From Podospora pseudocomata (lineage: Eukaryota > Ascomycota > Sordariomycetes > Sordariales > Podosporaceae), in contig NC_085887.1 in the NCBI RefSeq assembly GCF_035222375.1, forward strand, positions 3,261,501-3,325,500: a DNA stretch of 64,000 nucleotides. Direction: 5' to 3'. The notes beneath the pieces are model-generated. The model saw nothing but the letters and a program-made list of their open reading frames with translations, was not told the DNA's origin and did no database searches. The stretch's first letter is position 1, and each line of letters begins with the position of its first letter. The translations under genes and the position numbers were made by a program. Shown piece by piece: positions 9,138 through 20,002 of the stretch.

Positions 9138-11672
9138 ATGATGGCTCCATCCAAAGCCACCCAGGCTCCCTTTGTCAAGGATGAGCGGGTCCTCTGCTTC
9201 CACATGGAGATGCTGTACGAGGCCAAAATTCTTGACGTTCAGGCCGCCGACAATAGTGACGGCTGGCAGTACAAAATCCACTACAAGGGCTGGAAGTCCA
9301 GCTGGGATGACTGGGTCCCGCAGGACCGCGTTCGCAAATTCACAGACGAGAACAAGGAGCTGGCTTCGCAACTCATGGCCCAGTACAAGAACCTCCAGTC
9401 CGGCAAATCGAAGGGACCTAAGAAGGGAACGACTGCTGCTCGCACCGGTGGTTCCGACATGAGTTCTGCTCGTGGCAGTGAGGAGCGTACCCAGCAGGGG
9501 GCGACGACGGCTAGCGGGCGAGGCAATCAGAGACGTGCTCGTGATTATGATCTTGAACAGGTGAGTTGGCATTTGCATTTGCTTACATTGTTTGTCTTTC
9601 TTCGACATAGTCGGGCCGGGTGCCTTCCTTTTCGCATTTTACACACACAACCATCTGCCTCTTGAAACACAATATCTTGAATTCTGGAGGAGAGCTTTCA
9701 TGGGTGGTCGACTGCCCGGGACATTACTTTTGAAGCATAACTTGGAGGTATTACTTGGAGTTGGGACGAAAGAGATTTGGTGAATCAACACTGGGCCGGG
9801 GGGATCAGAGCAACAACATTCGACTGTGGGTGAATAAGGAGGGTCACTCTCTGGCATTCTCCTCACAATAGGACCCGCGTTCAGCACCGCACACAATAGT
9901 AGCATGGCGTTGCTCCCTCTGCGACTGTCCAGCCGTTTCAAGCCAGCCCTCGCCGACTACATCTTCTTGAACAATTCACACCCACAAATCTCCAATCTCG
10001 GCGTTGCGGACCTTTTCCCACCACAATACCCTCAGTCGCAGGACCACGACATCGACACATCTCGGCGAAAGGAGCAATTTTCAAACACACGTACAAATAT
10101 CTACAAATTGTCGTGATCCGCCGCTGCAATGCCTCCTCTTCGAAGATCAACTCGCGTCGTCCCTCCTCGGCCTGCCCCAACCACTCGAGTCACTCGAGCC
10201 ACCAAAGCAAAGATGATCCAGCCAAAGGAAGACGAGACAATTGAGGAAAAGCTTGCGCGGTACGCTGCTGAAGCCGACTTGCACGACAACCTTACTGTGC
10301 TTCCAACCCCTGCGACTTCGGTCTATGTTAAAAACGGCCGCATCAATTTTGATGATCGCTACGTGATGAAGTCTCAGCGCTCCGACACGGGCAAGATTGG
10401 CATCAATCACCCCAAGATTCTCAAGGCCAGACAGCAGGGCGTACCCCCACAGGCGATGGCGCAGATTGAGCGCAACTGGGAGTATATCGACCCCAGCTTC
10501 AACCCCCCCCTCGCCGGACTCCCTGCCGAGGTTCGATACCCGGACCGGGTGCCTCACTTCAAGTCTGGGCAGCCTGGTGCTGCCGACACCCTCTTGAAGT
10601 TCGAACAAGCGACCCGAGTTTTTCATTGCAAGCTCCAGAGGATGGTGTTCAACATCCAGCAGTTCATTCTGTCCTGCGGGGAAGTAGTCGACGAGGCTAG
10701 CGAGGACACCTCCCCGCTTGCCTTTGAGCGGGTTTTTGCTGTTCCTCGTGGCTGGTTTATCTCTTCGGACAAGGTGTTGGCCCCCAGGGCTTATCGGTTG
10801 ATTCCCGATTCTGTATGTTTCTAACCGTCATGACGACTACCTTCGACAAGCGTTGGGAGGATACAACCTTTAGCTTTTTCTTTATCATTCGTCCAAACTA
10901 TCGATCCGAGTGGATTGATAGCACATCCTGTGTCCAGTGGCAGGGCGCTTCTTTGGTTTGGTTTGATTTCTGAAATATACAGCAAGCTAACATGTTACAT
11001 AGGAGGACAACTTCCACAACCGCCCCTCGATCAATATCCCTCTCCCCGACCACATGAAGGCTCTCTTGGTTGATGACTGGGAGAACGTCACCAAGAACCA
11101 GCAGCTGGTGCCCCTGCCCCACGCTCATCCCGTCAGCGAGATTCTGGACGACTATCTCGCCTACGAGCGCCCTCACCGTGAGGAGGGTTCATCTGCCTAT
11201 GACATCTTGGACGAGACTGTTTCGGGTCTCCGCGAGTACTTTGATCGCTGCTTGGGCCGCATTCTGCTCTACAGGCATGTCGTTCTTTGAGCTCTTTTGG
11301 TAGGCCGTCGACTGACTGATATCGTAGATTCGAGCGTGGCCAATACCATGAGATGCACCAGTTGTGGAACTCATCCGACCCCAACCACACTTGTGCCAGC
11401 GACACCTACGGTGCTGAGCACCTGGCTCGTCTCCTTGGTATGTTTTCTTCCTACACTCCTGCACAATTGAGGAGCGTGCTAACCACATCCCGTATACAGT
11501 CTCGCTTCCCGAGCTTATCGCGCAGACCAACATGGATCAGCAGTCCGTCAACCGCCTCCGCGACGAGCTGGAGACGTTCACAAAGTGGTTCTCCCGCCAG
11601 CATTCTCGCTACTTCGTCAACGAGTACGAGCAGCCCGGCAATGACTACGTGGATGCGGCGAAGAGCACTTAG
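9138..11672 (+). CDS. EAF3: Eaf3/MRG15 chromatin protein (chromo-barrel plus MRG domain), NuA4 and Rpd3S subunit
   Basis: Exons 9138-9560, 11003-11274, 11328-11437 and 11500-11672 give 325 residues, a normal length for fungal Eaf3. Exon 1 carries the methyl-lysine-binding chromo barrel (VLCFHMEMLYEAKILDV, then YKIHYKGWKSSWDDWVP) and a basic linker ending ARDYDLEQ. The later exons encode the MRG domain (MKALLVDDWENVTKNQQLVPLP, then YGAEHLARLLVSLPELIAQ and YFVNEYEQ). Intron 1 (9561-11002, GTGAGT..GCTAAC..CATAG) is 1442 nt, more than 15 times the local norm, and houses another coding frame (10129-10824). Intron 2 (11275-11327) uses a GC donor. Intron 3 (11438-11499) is normal. The protein is known to recognise H3K36 methylation within histone acetyltransferase and deacetylase complexes. 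The joined chromo-MRG model is the expected one, but splicing across the 1.4 kb is unproven. Confidence 0.85.
10129..10824 (+). CDS. Unrecognised 231-codon gene, or alternative first exon, inside EAF3 intron 1
   Basis: A GC-rich, C-ending-codon frame with ATG in good context (GCTGCAATGCC), preceded by a CA- and C-rich leader-like stretch (about 9900-10128). The product starts basic (MPPLRRSTRVVPPRP, RVTRATKAK), then has a Glu-rich helix (EETIEEKLARYAAEADL) and a mixed globular-looking part with no family I recognise. It ends at TAA 10822-10824. Just before the stop, GTATGT at 10813 follows exactly 228 codons (phase 0), and the EAF3 MRG exon at 11003 also begins in phase 0. So the frame could be spliced onto the MRG domain (412 residues, 190-nt intron), replacing the chromo barrel. 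Alternatives are a self-contained nested gene with its own stop, or an insertion captured in the intron. Confidence 0.6.
   Translation: MPPLRRSTRVVPPRPAPTTRVTRATKAKMIQPKEDETIEEKLARYAAEADLHDNLTVLPTPATSVYVKNGRINFDDRYVMKSQRSDTGKIGINHPKILKARQQGVPPQAMAQIERNWEYIDPSFNPPLAGLPAEVRYPDRVPHFKSGQPGAADTLLKFEQATRVFHCKLQRMVFNIQQFILSCGEVVDEASEDTSPLAFERVFAVPRGWFISSDKVLAPRAYRLIPDSVCF
11275..11327 (+). other. GC-AG intron in EAF3
   Basis: The exon ends CTCTACAG and the intron begins GCATGT, with CTGAC at 11312 and acceptor CGTAG. Only this join restores LLYR|FERGQYHEM in the MRG domain; no GT donor nearby does. Confidence 0.8.
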
Positions 11673-13014
11673 GATAATGCTCCTCCTCTTGCATCCCCTA
11701 GCGCGGCGTCGTCGACCCTGTCGGAGCTCAGCTCGCCCGACTCATCGGATTAGATGATTGCGATGCAGAGGTGCAAGCGTCTGGCATGACAGCGATGGAT
11801 ACGGCTGAAGAGGCAGTCGTCGGGTTATCCACTTGAGTGAGGGTATCAGCAACCGACATCGGCTTTTTCTTTTGGTATTTTACTTGCCACCCACGGGCAA
11901 AAGCCTTGTTCACTCTTCATCACTTATCAAAAGTCACCATCTCGATTTCGACATCAGCCACATCTACTGTATCACCACACAGACTTGAGTTTTTCATCCT
12001 CCACAAATTCCTCTGGACATATCTGCTTCACTTCGTTGTAGCTTGGCCGCTCTTTTTCCTTGATTAATATCCGAAAGATCTGCCACTCTGGTTAGATGCG
12101 ACTAGGATGGTCAGGGGAGAAGAGAGAGGTAGAGAGGGAAAGACTTCTTCGTCAATCAATTCATCACACTGCACACCACAACGTCTTCCACACACTGCAC
12201 AACCCAAAAGCCCGAGTTTTTAATTTCACCAAGCGACATTTTCTTCCTTTTTCTCTCTGGGCTTCATTTTTCCGTTGTTCAAGGGGGGTTTAGGATTGAT
12301 ATCAACTGGGTGGTTCTCTGGGAAGGGTTGTCTTTTTTTTTCTTTCTTTTTTCTTGTTTTCGACTATTGTACACTTTTAGGATCCAGGTAATCATCAGCT
12401 CATCATGACTGGGCAAGCAAGCCGTGAGGCAAAAACAAGGCCAGTTTTTCGTTTTCGACAGGTCAATCAGAGGGAAAGGTCTCGGTTTTATTCACTCAGA
12501 AAGAAGCATTTGATAGGAGCCAAGGAAGCTGTGGTTGGTGGACAAGGAGGGTACAAGGGTGAGCTTGGACTTACTTGGGAAAACTTGCTGTGGCTTTCGG
12601 GGTTCTTGGGATTTTTGAATTTTTTTTAGATGGGCAGGGAAGAGGCGAATTATAAGAGACTGTTCTCAATTATTATTTGTTGGGGTGTGGTGATGGTGAT
12701 GTGACGTGCTTTGTGCTGGCTTTTGCTTGTGGTTTTGATGTGGTTTTTACTGGTCTCTTTGGGGGGTTGAAGAGAGGTTAGGTATATGAGTTGGTAATGT
12801 GTCAATGTGTTGGTGGCATCTCTGGAGAGCACCCATTTGATGAACTCTCCTCTCACCTCCAACTCCGACATCACGTATTCGAGCGGTATTGTCATGCGTT
12901 CATTTTCCTTTATTACCTTTTTGGTATCCCCCAACAATTTCATACATTCCCTTCCCCCCCTATACCCTTTCCCTTCCCTTCCCTTCCCTCTTTCCTCCCC
13001 CTTTCATCCCCCAT
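11673..13014. other. Tail-to-tail spacer EAF3 / uL30m
   Basis: 1.3 kb without a credible gene. It has T-rich tracts (about 12328-12358, 12617-12627) and a CCCTT-repeat tract near 12966-12990. Small frames here lack family features. Confidence 0.5.
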
Positions 13015-13392
13015 TCATAATCTGACCTGTCCACCCCCCTCAGTCCTAACCCCCTCAACTGTCATCTCCCCGTCCTCCTCCCCCCGAAGTCTAGCCAAAA
13101 CCCTGGACCCAACCTTTTGCCCCCCATCCTCCATCCTCGGCGCCATTTTTTCCAAGTAGAAGCCGCTGTCGGGTCTCCTCTCAGCCTTAACCTCCCACTT
13201 TTCCAGCTTGCGGTCGACCTCGGCGACTTTGACGAGTTCTTTCACTTTCATGATCATGCCTGCGAATTGGGGCTCGACGGGGTGGTAGACGGTCTGGGAG
13301 CGCTTGTGGAGGCCGAGAGCAGATAACACGTCGCGGGTGCGCTGGGGGAGGCCGATGGCTGAGCGGTGGAGGGTTATGCGGAAGTAGGACAT
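13015..13392 (-). CDS. MRPL33: Mitochondrial ribosomal protein uL30m (MRPL33)
   Basis: 125 residues in one exon. [20 protein letters not shown], then [22 protein letters not shown], is the L30/uL30 fold, with fungal C-terminal extension rich in Lys/Glu/Arg. It is part of the large subunit of the mitoribosome. The frame runs open upstream to 13599, but the first ATG is 13392; codon 13599 is TTG. No classical presequence precedes the fold, as is usual for this family. The 3' end of the gene is G-rich, the 5' end C-rich. Confidence 0.88.
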   Translation of the reverse strand: MSYFRITLHRSAIGLPQRTRDVLSALGLHKRSQTVYHPVEPQFAGMIMKVKELVKVAEVDRKLEKWEVKAERRPDSGFYLEKMAPRMEDGGQKVGSRVLARLRGEEDGEMTVEGVRTEGGGQVRL

Positions 13393-14386
13393 GATGGCGG
13401 TGGGATGTGTGGCTGTGGTGGTTGTGGGAGCTGGGAGGGGGTTAGCTTGCGTTCTGAACGGGAGGGAAAATTGGTAGGGTGTTCTCCCCGAGGTGTGAAT
13501 CCCCCTCCAGATCTGGGGAATCAAAAAGTCGGTTGCTCGACGAAGACAAGAACAAACCTTTTTGTTATCTCCTTTTTCCCTTCTTCTCCTTCTCAGCAAG
13601 CTATCGACCAGCGGCGCGAACCCAATCTCCGACTCGACTTGTGTGATTTACTATCTCTTCGGACCTTCGTTGACGAACTGACAATCTTCGGAATCGGCAG
13701 CAAAACAGTCGCGATAGCTGGGTCAATCAGCGATTCATGCCAAGGCCTACCCATCCCAATCCAACCCCAACCCCGGAGCCGCCCAAACTCAAAACCATGG
13801 AAGAAATTCTGCCGGGCTTTTCCGCCTTTTGGGACCGGAGCTTTTGGTGGGGGGTTCAAGGTTCCCCACTATAGCTCCCGTTTCCAAGTTCTCAAGGTGC
13901 CCAGCTTGAAATGACTTGGCACCGCCGCCGGGAGCTCCGTCATTGAGGATGGTACGGATGTCAGATGGTTCCGACCCGACCGAGCCGACGACTTTTTAGC
14001 AATGCTGAGGATGAGGAGAATGAGATTAGATTGCAACGATCAGAGAATGGTGAGGAAATCCATGGGGCTTGGGTTACACGGAGTACACACCCACCCACCA
14101 ACCACCACCATCACCAGCATTCCCGTCCCCCGGGCAGTTCGGCGATTCAGCTCCTTTGCGGGTAGGTAGCTTTGAGGCCGACGACAAAGTACCAGTACAA
14201 TGGTATGTACAGCTACTTTCGAGTTGTTTTGACACAAAGCACAACTCCGCAGGTTCCATTCAACACGAGACCCTGGAACAGCCAACAACCCAAGGAAAGC
14301 ATGCGGTTCCACCTGGATGCGAGGAGGAGGGGGGGGGGAAACATTCATCCAAGCCAAATCCTAATCGCCAAAATTGGCAACAGCTC

Positions 14387-14452
<66 letters not shown>

Positions 14453-15744
14453 TTGTTTGTCTGTCTGTCTGGCCGTCCAAGCCGGCATTTCAACATTTGT
14501 CAGTGGACAGTAGTTCCAGCCCGGAAATCTATCCAACCATAGGAGGTGAGCTCTCAAACGACCCCCGCCATTGTAACATCACCACCACTTATCGACATCA
14601 GAATCGTGGGTATCAACTTGGCGATGTGTTCGCAATGACTGAACAGAATGGGGAAAGTTGAAGTCCAGAATTCCAAATTCTACACAGAATAAGGGAGACA
14701 GAGACCCCCACGATCTTGATATCCTTGATCGAGGGCGCCATCCCAAAGCCAAGAAGGCCGCTCACCCGCATCGTCAAAAGCCAATTCCAAATACTACATC
14801 ACTAGCCTCAACCTTTCTCGAGCAAGCATCTTCACTGCGTTTCCAGAACCTTGGCGTACATGAGATGCAACTTCACTCACCACCATAGCAACAAAATGTA
14901 AAACATGTCGACACACATTCCTCTTTCGTTATAATCCCCTACTTCGCCATGTGGAGGATGTACCTCCTGAATGTTGGACCCCGACGCAATGCAAGCTGCA
15001 GGAACAGCCCGAGAACATAGTCAAGAGAAGGAGCATGTGAAGCTCACCCTGGTCCCATGTGGGCAGGCAGTGACTATCATGACACCGGAGCTGCATACCA
15101 CGAGGCAAGGCACTGCGGGATGACGGGCATCATGTCCAACACAGCAGGTCCCCATCTGATCACCATGCATGTCGGGGGACAGAGGTACTGTGCATGTCCC
15201 ACTCTTCCAAATAGTCACAAGAAGCAGGGACGGAATTGACTCCCAGCTTGCTTGGGAATTGCCATCTCGAGTATCCTGGCGCAACCGTTCACCGAGGGAT
15301 GGTATTCACTCAGGGATGATATTCATGAAGATACACTTTCGGACGAAAATCATGGACCATCACAAGCACAAAATCTCTCACGGTAAACCAAGTACAGCAA
15401 CAAATCACTTCCATATCTTCATTAAAGTGCTTAGCTATGTAAATAAAAAATCACAACAAGAGGTGTTTAAATCCCATCCCTTGATTTCCCATCCATGACC
15501 GTCCCCCCACCACCCATCCGTACACAACCCCCCCAATGTCTAGCATCTTTTCCACATGTTGCATGGATAGCAAACAAAAGACAAAAGACATCAGACAATA
15601 CAGAGTTCAAAAAATAAATAAAAAAAATAAAAAATCGTGACCAAATAATTCCATTCGTTGACGTAAAAAAACGTGTAGTTTCCTCTAAACCCATGTCCGT
15701 TTGCGCGCCAACTTTTGATTTGTCTAACAATGCCCAAAAACCGC
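13393..15744. other. 2.35 kb gene-free spacer
   Basis: uL30m promoter plus ACL1 3' flank. The overlapping frames are either low complexity or produced by the TCTG repeat; I see no gene or structural RNA. Confidence 0.5.
14388..14470. repeat. (TCTG)n microsatellite, about 20 copies
   Basis: Perfect tetranucleotide repeat interrupted once by three TTTG variants near 14447-14459. It is open in several frames and so creates spurious Ser-Val-Cys-Leu peptides. Confidence 0.95.
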
Positions 15745-17810
15745 TTACATCTGCACCTCAACACGGCCCTCGGCGCCTGGAGGACCAGACTGCTGGAGGG
15801 AAGGAAGAAGGTAGGTGATATCATCCCAAGGATGGCGGTAGAGGCCAGTGCGCAGTCTCTTCTGATCAAGGTAGTGGGCAATAAGACCAATGCTGCGACC
15901 AAGAACAAAGAGACCGTTGAGCACACCCATGCCGAGGTAGTCCTCGGCCTCCTCGGCGGTGAAGGCACCGCAGTTTCTGACCAGGTCCACGAAGCAGACG
16001 GCAATGCAGCCGTCGACGTTGAGAATGAGGTTGTCCTTCTTGGAGGTGGTGACGGTCTCGACGGCGAGCGCATAGTCGAGAAGCTTGTGGTTGGGGAACT
16101 TGGCCTTGACATACTCCTTGACGAGCTCCACACGTAAATCGGGGTTGTTGCGGGACTTGACACGGTGACCAATACCGGGAATGAGCTTGTTCGCCTTGCG
16201 CATGCTGTCGACGAACTCACGGGGGCTGAGGCCCTTGTCAAAAGCCTTGGTGAACTCCTCGGCGGCACCGTCAAGGGCACCGCCGAAACGAGAACCGATG
16301 GTGAGGAGACCAGAGACGAGAGCGCTGATCAGGTCCTTACCGGCACGGGTGGTGATGATGGTGTTCATGGCACCCGACACGGCGGGGCCGTGGTCAGCGG
16401 TAAGCATGAGGACCATCTCCAAGAACTTGGAGGCGTATGGTGGGAGGCGGCGGCGGAACCACAGCAGAGACATGACACCACCGATACCGATATCTTCCCT
16501 GAACACGTCCGAGATGGGCATACCAGCGTAGAGGAGTTCCTGGCCACGGTCATCGGAAATGGTGGAAATGAAGGCAGCGGGCTTGCGGATGAGACCAAGC
16601 TCCTGGGCCCACGAGTAATCGATGGGGATCTTGGGCACAACGGGCTCGGGCTGGGGCTTAATGGTGCCCTCCTTGACGAGCTTCTCGTACACCTGCCTGA
16701 GGAGAGCGGGCATGTCCTCGAAGGTCTCGGGGACGTAGAAACCGGCCTCCCTCATGCTCTCGTTCTTCATCTTGGCAGTTTCGAGCTGAGAATTGGCAAA
16801 GGCACCAGCGTGGCCGAACTGAACCTCAGTCTTGAACATGCTGGCGCAGGTACCGATAGCCCACGCGACAATGGGCTTGGTAATGATGCCCTGCTTGACG
16901 GCATCAATGACCTTGTACTCCTCGACACCACCGACCTCACCGAGGAGGACGAGGATCTTGCACCCAGGATCGGCCTGGTAACGCAAGAGGTGGTCAATGA
17001 AGGTGGTGCCGGGGTACCGATCACCACCAATGGCCACACCCTCGTAGACACCATCCGTGTTGTTGGCAATAATGTTGTTGAGCTCGTTGGACATGCCACC
17101 GGACTTGGAAACGTAGCCAACGGAACCCTTGCGGTAGAGCTTGGAAGCAACAATGTTGTCCATCATACCACCAGTGTTACCAATCTTGAAGCAGCCGGGC
17201 TTGATGCCACCGACGGTGGCAGGGCCGATAATGGTGACGCCCTTCTTCTTGGCAATGTGGGCGATCTCACGAGCACGCTGGAGGAAGCCAAACCGTCAGT
17301 CTCTCGACCAATCGCTGCTGAGACGAAAACACTTACACGCTCGGGGACACCCTCAGCAATGATGGCAATGGTCTTGATCTGGGGGTACTCCATCAGCTCC
17401 ATGGTGGACTGGTAGACTGAGCGGGAGGAAGCAAAGTTGACAACGACATCAACATCGGGATGCTTGGAAATGGCCTTGGGCACCTCCTGGTAGACCGGGA
17501 GAAGAGTCTCGCTGGTGCCCCAGTACATCTTGCTGACGAACTGGCCGCCGAATGTGTAGATGATGCCGGCGACGGAGGGGGTCGCCCGCTTGCAGATGAA
17601 GTCGAAATCGAGCATGCCCTGCACGGCGCGGGGCTGCATGCCGTAGACGAAGCATCTCGTCTTGTCGTTGAAGAGAGCGTGGGCGGGGAGAGGGCTCAGT
17701 GGCCTGCTGGGGGCAGCGAATCTGCGAATGTTGTCGTTGGCAGACAGACCGCCAGTTGGGTTGGAAGCACCATTCGCACCATTGGTGCCGTTGGAGGCAG
17801 CGGGAGACAT
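15745..17810 (-). CDS. ACL1: ATP-citrate synthase subunit 1 (ACLY C-terminal half)
   Basis: Two exons (17337-17810, 15745-17277) with a 59-nt intron (GTAAGT donor, CTGAC branch site, CCAG acceptor; phase 0, [13 protein letters not shown]) give 668 residues. It corresponds to the succinyl-CoA-synthetase-alpha-like plus citrate-synthase-like half of animal ACLY. The phosphohistidine motif FGHAGA is at His314; citrate-synthase-type [11 protein letters not shown] is near residue 450 and [13 protein letters not shown] near 527. In ascomycetes two subunits form the cytosolic enzyme that makes acetyl-CoA and oxaloacetate from citrate, ATP and CoA. The start ATG 17810 is chosen because the upstream in-frame part has no earlier good ATG context and reads as a C-rich leader. 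It is divergent from ACL2, with a 2.2 kb shared upstream region. Confidence 0.95.
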
Positions 17811-20002
17811 GGTGGGTTCTGTGTCTGTCTGGCTGTGGTGAAGATGTGGGTTCTGTTGCCTTCTTGGAACAAGAGAAAAAGAAAACAGCAAGAGGAGGGG
17901 AGGAGGAGGAGGGTGAGGGTGGTGATGGTGGAAATGTAGAAGGGCAGAAAAGGAGAGAAAGGAGAAAGTGATTCTCTGAAAAGATGGAGAGGAGAGGTGG
18001 GTGGTGGCCGAGGTGGGTTGGATTTTGGTGGGAGGTTTTTTGTCGGTCCTTGTCCCTCTCTCGTTGACGGAACGGGCTCTCGGGGGGGTTTACCTGCTAC
18101 TCGAGAGCTGCAGGGCGTGAGGTGGGCGAGAGCTCCGCAGTTTAGTGAAGCAGTGCCCTGGCGACAGCTAGCTTGCTGGAATCCCAAGAAATGTTGCGGG
18201 CGCTAGCTGCAGCTAATTGGACCGACACCAGGTCAACCATCCAACAAACACCGCCAGTTTCCCCAACTCTTTTTCCCACCCCCTGGTCGCATCATGTCCG
18301 ATCGCCCAGCGGACTTTCACCAATTCCAGCCAGACCTGCGCTTTTCTGACCAGCGAACTTTGACAGCGGGCGGTCGAGGGTGGACCCCGCCGTCCCTTGG
18401 CAAGGTCTGGTGCGGCCCATGTACAGGTACCTGCGCGGCCCGGAGCCACCAGAGCCACAGCATGATCCGATCTTCGCTGGCACCAAGCCCCCGACACTCT
18501 TCCAAAATGTTCTTTATCATCATCAACAATCGACCGTGCTACCATGATGAGACAGAGAGAGATCAAAGATGGGAGGAACATATGAGACAGTCCTTCAAGG
18601 TCAAGGTCAACAGGCATGGCCTGCTGAACACGGTGCCGAGAACACTTGCCAGCGCGGGGTAACCTCCATAAGCTCTCCATAACCCACGTTCTCGAGAGAC
18701 GGGATCAACTTTGATCTGACCTGGAGACGGTATGGAGACCGGGGCCCGATCGGCAACGGCGGGCGGGGACAGGAGAAGGTCGTAAAAGATCCAGCTAATT
18801 TTTACAGGCACCCACGCACCCACACACAATCATACACATTGAACCAGGCCAAGGGCCGACCGAGCCGGACGTGTACACATGGCAGGCTGATGGCAGAACA
18901 CCTGTTGCTGCTGTCGTGAGGAAAGGAAAGGAAAAGAAAAGAGAGACACCCGTCAGACCGTCAGGCTCGAGACAGGACAGGACAAGATGTCAGCCCGGGA
19001 GCCCGTGATACAGGATGACCCCAGGAGGACGGGAGCTGCTGTTCGGGGCCGGATGATCCCCAACACCCTCCGCCTTGCGGACGCCGTGATGCAGGGAATC
19101 CACAACCGCAGACAGAGAGACTCAGACCTCGGCGAGATGCGCTGAGGTGAATGGAAGATGGATGGCAGTCGGGGCATTGCCAGGGACGTATCGTATGCAC
19201 CTTACTGCGCACACCTATTGCACGAACAGCACCTCAGTTTCACGAGAAGTCCCACTGTCGTCGCAGTCAGGTAGCTCTGCGCCGCCTGCGTGCCTTCCGC
19301 AGGATCCAGAAACTCAAAACCATCAAGATTCAGTGATTTGAGGGTTGGTTCTCAAGGTGAAGAGGGCGGAAAGAAAGGAGAAGGAGAGAGAGAGAGATGG
19401 AGAGACAGGACAGGATGGACAGAATGCAGGGTTCGGTCGGGTCCCCCCCCTCGACGGGGCTAGCTAGGTAGGCTTGGGAGCTGGAGGTGTCACCGAAGTA
19501 TTGGTACCTCGGGTCCCTTGACCGCCCCCAGGACAATTGCCCCGCTTGGGTTCAACCCACCAACCCCAATGGTTTGGCTTGTTTTTGGCGGGCGGGACAT
19601 CGGTACCTTTTTTCTGGCCCATCCCCCCCAACCCAAATCCCAAGGAAGCGACGGTCCCATTCCCTTGCGTGCCCGCCCAGAGCAACAAAGTGAAAGAAGT
19701 TAGTTGCTGCTCGTTTTCCAAATCACTCTCCTTTTTTCGACATTCTCCTCCATCTCGTCCTCTCTCTCCCGGTGTCCTCATCCCTTTAACGAATTGCCCC
19801 TCGTTTGAGCACTCGCCCAGTCCACCCACTCGGGAAGAAGCTTGGTAGCTCAATCAACTTTAGGTGAGCAACCCTCGCATTCAATGCGTTTCCCGCCTCC
19901 ATCATAATCATCATCCTCCTTCACTTTCACTGGGCCACAAAGCTGACCACTGCAAACTCTCAAGAAACAGAAGACGAAAGGAACAACCACACAACTCACA
20001 TC
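17811..20002. promoter_or_regulatory. Shared upstream region of ACL1 and ACL2
   Basis: 2.2 kb between head-to-head starts of the two subunits. It contains short GA/AAGG tracts (about 18918-18945, 19380-19400) and a pyrimidine-rich ACL2 leader (about 19730-20002). No coding frame here is convincing. Co-regulation of the pair is expected from stoichiometry and divergent arrangement. Confidence 0.5.

Noticed and set aside
14069-14542. Frames containing Cys-Leu-Ser-Val repeats
   Set aside because: Translation of the TCTG microsatellite only.
16165-17415. 416-codon plus-strand frame
   Set aside because: Exact antisense of ACL1 exons; codon-bias shadow with no family features.
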